From positions 420,024 to 484,023 of the forward strand of contig NZ_AUIG01000001.1 in assembly GCF_000423585.1 (NCBI RefSeq): 64,000 nt of DNA, read 5' to 3'. Positions 61,506 through 64,000 of the stretch are shown here, piece by piece; within the stretch, counting starts at the first letter, position 1, and the number at the start of each line of letters is the position of its first letter. A program made the translations under genes and the position numbers. The stretch is from Salinimicrobium xinjiangense DSM 19287 (GTDB lineage: Bacteria > Bacteroidota > Bacteroidia > Flavobacteriales > Flavobacteriaceae). The notes under the pieces are model-generated. The model saw only the letters and a program-made list of their open reading frames with translations. It was not told the DNA's origin and did no database searches.

Positions 61506-62564
61506 ATGAAGAACGTTAAAGCATATGCGGCACAGGCTGCAGATAAGGATCTCCAACCCTATACCATTGACCGGCCCGAACCCGGTCCCGGAGATGTGGA
61601 GATCGAGATCCTGTACTGCGGAGTATGTCATTCAGACATTCACACCGCCCGCAATGAATGGGGAGGCACCAAATATCCCTGTGTGCCCGGACATGAAATT
61701 GTGGGAACAGTGACAAAAGTTGGAAAGGATGTCACCCGCTATAAAGAAGGTGATACAGTGGGTGTGGGTTGTTTTGTGGATTCCTGCGGTCACTGTGAAA
61801 ACTGTGATGAAGACCTTGAGCAGTATTGCCTCAATGGCCCTACAGCTACTTACAATTCCCCATCACCCTTAGACAGGGACGTTCATACGTATGGTGGTTA
61901 TTCCACTCACATAGTGGTACGGGAAGAATTTGTACTAAGTATTTCAGATAAGCTTCCCCATAATGCAGTTGCGCCTTTACTTTGTGCCGGCATAACGACC
62001 TATTCACCTCTGCGCAACTGGAATGTAAAAAAAGGAGATAAGGTAGGAGTAGTAGGTTTAGGTGGGCTGGGGCATATGGCTGTAAAACTCGCCTCTTCTA
62101 TGGGAGCCGAGGTGACAATGCTAAGCCGCTCGCCCGAAAAAGAAAAGGACGCTAACGAACTTGGAGCCGCACATTTTGAACTTACAACCAGTGAAGAGAA
62201 TCTGAAAAAAATGTCCGGAAGTTTCAATTTGATCATCAATACTGTTTCTGCTCAACATGACTACAACCAGTACCTTAACCTGTTGAAAACAGATGGTGTA
62301 ATGGTGCTTCTGGGTATTCCACCTAACCCTTCTCCGGTCCATGCAGCACCTCTTATTATGAAAAGAAGAAGTCTGGTAGGTTCATTAGTCGGCGGTATCA
62401 AGGAGACCCAGGAAATGCTTGACTATTGTGCAGAACACGGGATAGTCTCAGAAGTAGAGATGATCAACATAGACCAGATCAATGAAGCTTATGAACGCAC
62501 GTTAAATGCAGATGTTCGCTATAGATTTGTAATAGATATGAAATCACTTAAAAACAATAACTAA
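61506..62564 (+). CDS. Zinc-dependent alcohol dehydrogenase, cinnamyl-alcohol type
   Basis: A 352-residue medium-chain dehydrogenase that reduces aldehydes or oxidises alcohols with NADP(H), close to YahK/AdhC. Catalytic zinc ligands are Cys41 (YCGVCHSDIH) and His63-Glu64 (PGHEIVG) plus a later Cys. The structural zinc cysteines are 94, 97, 100 and 108 (DSCGHCENCDEDLEQYC). The Rossmann motif is GVVGLGGLGHMAVK. Its ATG directly follows the glgB stop (TAGATG), so it belongs to the trehalose-glucan operon. It may detoxify aldehydes formed under stress. Confidence 0.93.
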   Translation: MKNVKAYAAQAADKDLQPYTIDRPEPGPGDVEIEILYCGVCHSDIHTARNEWGGTKYPCVPGHEIVGTVTKVGKDVTRYKEGDTVGVGCFVDSCGHCENCDEDLEQYCLNGPTATYNSPSPLDRDVHTYGGYSTHIVVREEFVLSISDKLPHNAVAPLLCAGITTYSPLRNWNVKKGDKVGVVGLGGLGHMAVKLASSMGAEVTMLSRSPEKEKDANELGAAHFELTTSEENLKKMSGSFNLIINTVSAQHDYNQYLNLLKTDGVMVLLGIPPNPSPVHAAPLIMKRRSLVGSLVGGIKETQEMLDYCAEHGIVSEVEMINIDQINEAYERTLNADVRYRFVIDMKSLKNNN

Positions 62565-62567
62565 CCA

Positions 62568-62981
62568 ATGAAAAGAAATGCTACAGCCGTATGGAACGGC
62601 ACCATTAAAGAAGGAAAAGGTCATTTGTCAACCCAAAGTCAGGTGCTTCAGAACACACCATATTCTTTCCACACCAGGTTTGAAAATGAAAAGGGAACAA
62701 ATCCCGAGGAATTGATTGGGGCAGCTCATGCCGGTTGCTTTACAATGCAATTGTCGGCCAATTTGACCAAAGAAGATTTTAATCCTGTAGAACTCGAAAC
62801 AAGATGTGATATAACTTTTGAAGATGGAACAGTGAAGAAGTCACATCTTATTTTAAAAGCCAAAGTTCCCGGGATCTCACAGGAAAAATTTGAAGAACTG
62901 GTGAAAGATGCCAAGGAAAATTGTCCTATCTCAAGGTTGCTGAATACTGAAATTTCCCTGGAGTCAAGCCTCAATGGCTGA
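62568..62981 (+). CDS. osmC: OsmC family hydroperoxide reductase
   Basis: A 137-residue OsmC-type thiol peroxidase. Catalytic cysteines are Cys57 (GAAHAGCFTMQLS) and Cys119 (AKENCPIS), with the conserved Glu in PEELIGAAH. OsmC proteins reduce organic hydroperoxides and are induced by osmotic stress in many bacteria. It is the last gene of the glgE operon (3 bases after adh), which supports a stress role for the whole operon. A palindromic hairpin follows inside the convergent gene. Confidence 0.93.
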   Translation: MKRNATAVWNGTIKEGKGHLSTQSQVLQNTPYSFHTRFENEKGTNPEELIGAAHAGCFTMQLSANLTKEDFNPVELETRCDITFEDGTVKKSHLILKAKVPGISQEKFEELVKDAKENCPISRLLNTEISLESSLNG

Positions 62982-62982
62982 T

Positions 62983-63672
62983 CTATAAATGATTAACAGC
63001 TTTAGAAAGCGCCTCAAAAATGTCATTTTTGAGGCGCTTTTCCATTTTATTATCGCTGACAAATTTCTGATTGACTTCCAGTTCTATACCTAAATATCCT
63101 TCCGGAAATATTTTTCTTAAAGAAGTGGTGAATCCGTCATCTATGCCCAGGTAAGGATAGTTAAACCGGACTTTCAGATTCCTGTCCTGCTCCAGAAATT
63201 TATTCCGGAAGCTTTCGCAAAATTTTGCTTCTAAGTCACGGGAAGGATCAAATAAAAGTCCGATGTCTGCATCTCTCACCTCCCCATTTAGCACAGGGGT
63301 AAAAGTATGTACAGATATGTGTAGGATTTCCTTTCCTTCGGATATGTAATTCTCAAGCTTTCCTTCAATGAAATTGCGATACGGCAGGTAAAAATCATTG
63401 AGAATATCCTCCTTTTCCGACTCCTCCATAGGTGAAGTGAGTTCTGAAAAGAGTTGAGGGTGATTTAAAGATCTGTTAGGTTCTACCAACAGGCGGCTTA
63501 TCATGTAAGGCTGACAAAAAATGGCCAGGCCACTAAGCCGGTTAAAAAGATCCAGTGCTCCGGGATCATAGCCGCGATGGCTCTCCAGGACTTCATCTGC
63601 TCCTTCGAAATATTCGGAATATTGCTCCGGAATTTCATTGCCGGCGTGTTCGCATGTAAGAAGTAGGTTCAA
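62983..63672 (-). CDS. N-formylglutamate amidohydrolase family protein
   Basis: A 229-residue protein of the HutG-like N-formylglutamate amidohydrolase fold. The opening LLLTCEHAGNEIPEQY, the segment SHRGYDPGALDLFNRL, NRSLNHPQLFS and HISVHTFTPVLNG hold the likely metal-binding His and Asp/Glu residues. The true substrate of these stand-alone proteins is often unknown; no histidine-degradation gene is nearby. It may begin at the ATG 63672. Its last 11 codons lie in a perfect 35-base palindrome. It is convergent with osmC with only one base between the stops. Confidence 0.88.
   Translation of the reverse strand: MNLLLTCEHAGNEIPEQYSEYFEGADEVLESHRGYDPGALDLFNRLSGLAIFCQPYMISRLLVEPNRSLNHPQLFSELTSPMEESEKEDILNDFYLPYRNFIEGKLENYISEGKEILHISVHTFTPVLNGEVRDADIGLLFDPSRDLEAKFCESFRNKFLEQDRNLKVRFNYPYLGIDDGFTTSLRKIFPEGYLGIELEVNQKFVSDNKMEKRLKNDIFEALSKAVNHL
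63006..63040. terminator. Perfect 17-bp palindrome within the 3' end of a coding region
   Basis: AAAGCGCCTCAAAAATG (63006-63022), centre T, then its exact reverse complement (63024-63040), followed on the plus strand by TCCATTTTATT. Position 25 bases after the osmC stop suggests it ends the osmC transcript, while on the other strand it encodes the C-terminal RLKNDIFEALSK of the convergent protein. Its core is a copy of AAAAATGnCATTTTT. Confidence 0.7.
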
Positions 63673-63728
63673 TGCTTAAGGTTGAGTCACCTCTAAAAAG
63701 CCTAATTTCGAAAAGCTCTGAGAGGCTA

Positions 63729-64000
63729 CTATTTGACGATTAAATTGTTGTTTCTTATTTGCATTATGATAAACGAGAAAATCAGAGGATTTTTAATGTT
63801 TAGAAGGTGAAAAAATCCAGAAAATAAAGAGTTTTGGGATTTCCCGGGACTCCAGGGACACATTTTCTCCATGTTTTTGGCTATCCTCACTAGATTTATC
63901 CACATTCCGCGGGCAAATGCCCACATTCGGTTCTTGATGAGCCCCCGATACCTGGTTTTTTTATTTCTAATGTTTACCACAAACTGAAATATAGTGGCTT
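63729..64000 (-). mobile_element. C-terminal end of an IS transposase (cut by window edge)
   Basis: The minus-strand frame is open from the window end to a stop at 63729. It reads RYRGLIKNRMWAFARGMWINLVRI followed by AKNMEKMCPW, the kind of ending seen in IS1182-type and related DDE transposases (a run of Arg/Trp/Asn-Leu-Val-Arg-Ile near the C-terminus); the visible run is given here in two pieces. The rest of the transposase lies beyond base 64000, so I cannot tell whether it is complete. Residues after MCPW are low in similarity and could be a shifted or natural tail. The IS end would lie between 63673 and 63728. Confidence 0.6.

Overview
The window is chromosomal DNA of a member of the Bacteroidota, most likely the family Flavobacteriaceae. 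Three things point there: low-GC DNA with A-rich leaders and few Shine-Dalgarno sites, several upstream boxes matching the Bacteroidota -7 consensus TAnnTTTG, and characteristic genes (lipoprotein-type NosZ with a clade II style nos cluster, RecQ with a C-terminal HTH domain, a non-F420 LLM flavoenzyme, cysteine-only lipobox proteins). I would not name a genus. No rRNA, tRNA or CRISPR array was seen.

Layout. 1-4.9 kb (minus): a sugar-related operon with an LLM flavoenzyme, a TreS-like GH13 protein, a GH13 alpha-glucosidase, an ASRT-like sugar-binding-fold protein and a sugar-lactone oxidase cut by the window edge. 5-36 kb: housekeeping and stress genes, including hemerythrin, corA, recQ, a divergent truA, an AI-2E family permease with DUF1853, baeRF-like, plsC-like, proline dehydrogenase, aroB, PfpI, YihY/BrkB, Lrp, M14 peptidase, an XRE regulator surrounded by a repeated TTGTAAAC motif, an operon parE - small membrane protein - parC - mscL, ychF, a methyltransferase, two thioredoxin-fold proteins, nhaA and pta-ackA.

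36.4-44.5 kb: a nitrous oxide respiration locus. An Rrf2 regulator with three NsrR-like cysteines is divergent from cytochrome c - fasciclin lipoprotein - nosZ - membrane protein - nosL - nosD - nosF - nosY, followed by a 16-cysteine, Csp-like putative copper-storage protein.

44.5-63 kb: a divergent trehalose/alpha-glucan locus. The minus arm is treZ - GH57 - treY - malQ. The plus arm is glgE - treS/maltokinase fusion - glgB - alcohol dehydrogenase - osmC. The plus arm can turn trehalose into branched alpha-glucan through maltose 1-phosphate, and the minus arm can turn the glucan back into trehalose, so one locus holds a closed trehalose-glucan cycle. The GlgB carries an unusual tail of about 380 residues, lysine-rich and then LEA-like, in front of a normal-sized enzyme.

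The window ends with an N-formylglutamate amidohydrolase-like gene, whose 3' end is a perfect palindrome, and the C-terminal end of a transposase that runs out of the window. The most novel candidates are the GlgB tail, the dispersed palindrome AAAAATGnCATTTTT at gene ends, the TTGTAAAC regulon candidate and the ASRT/GH13 operon.
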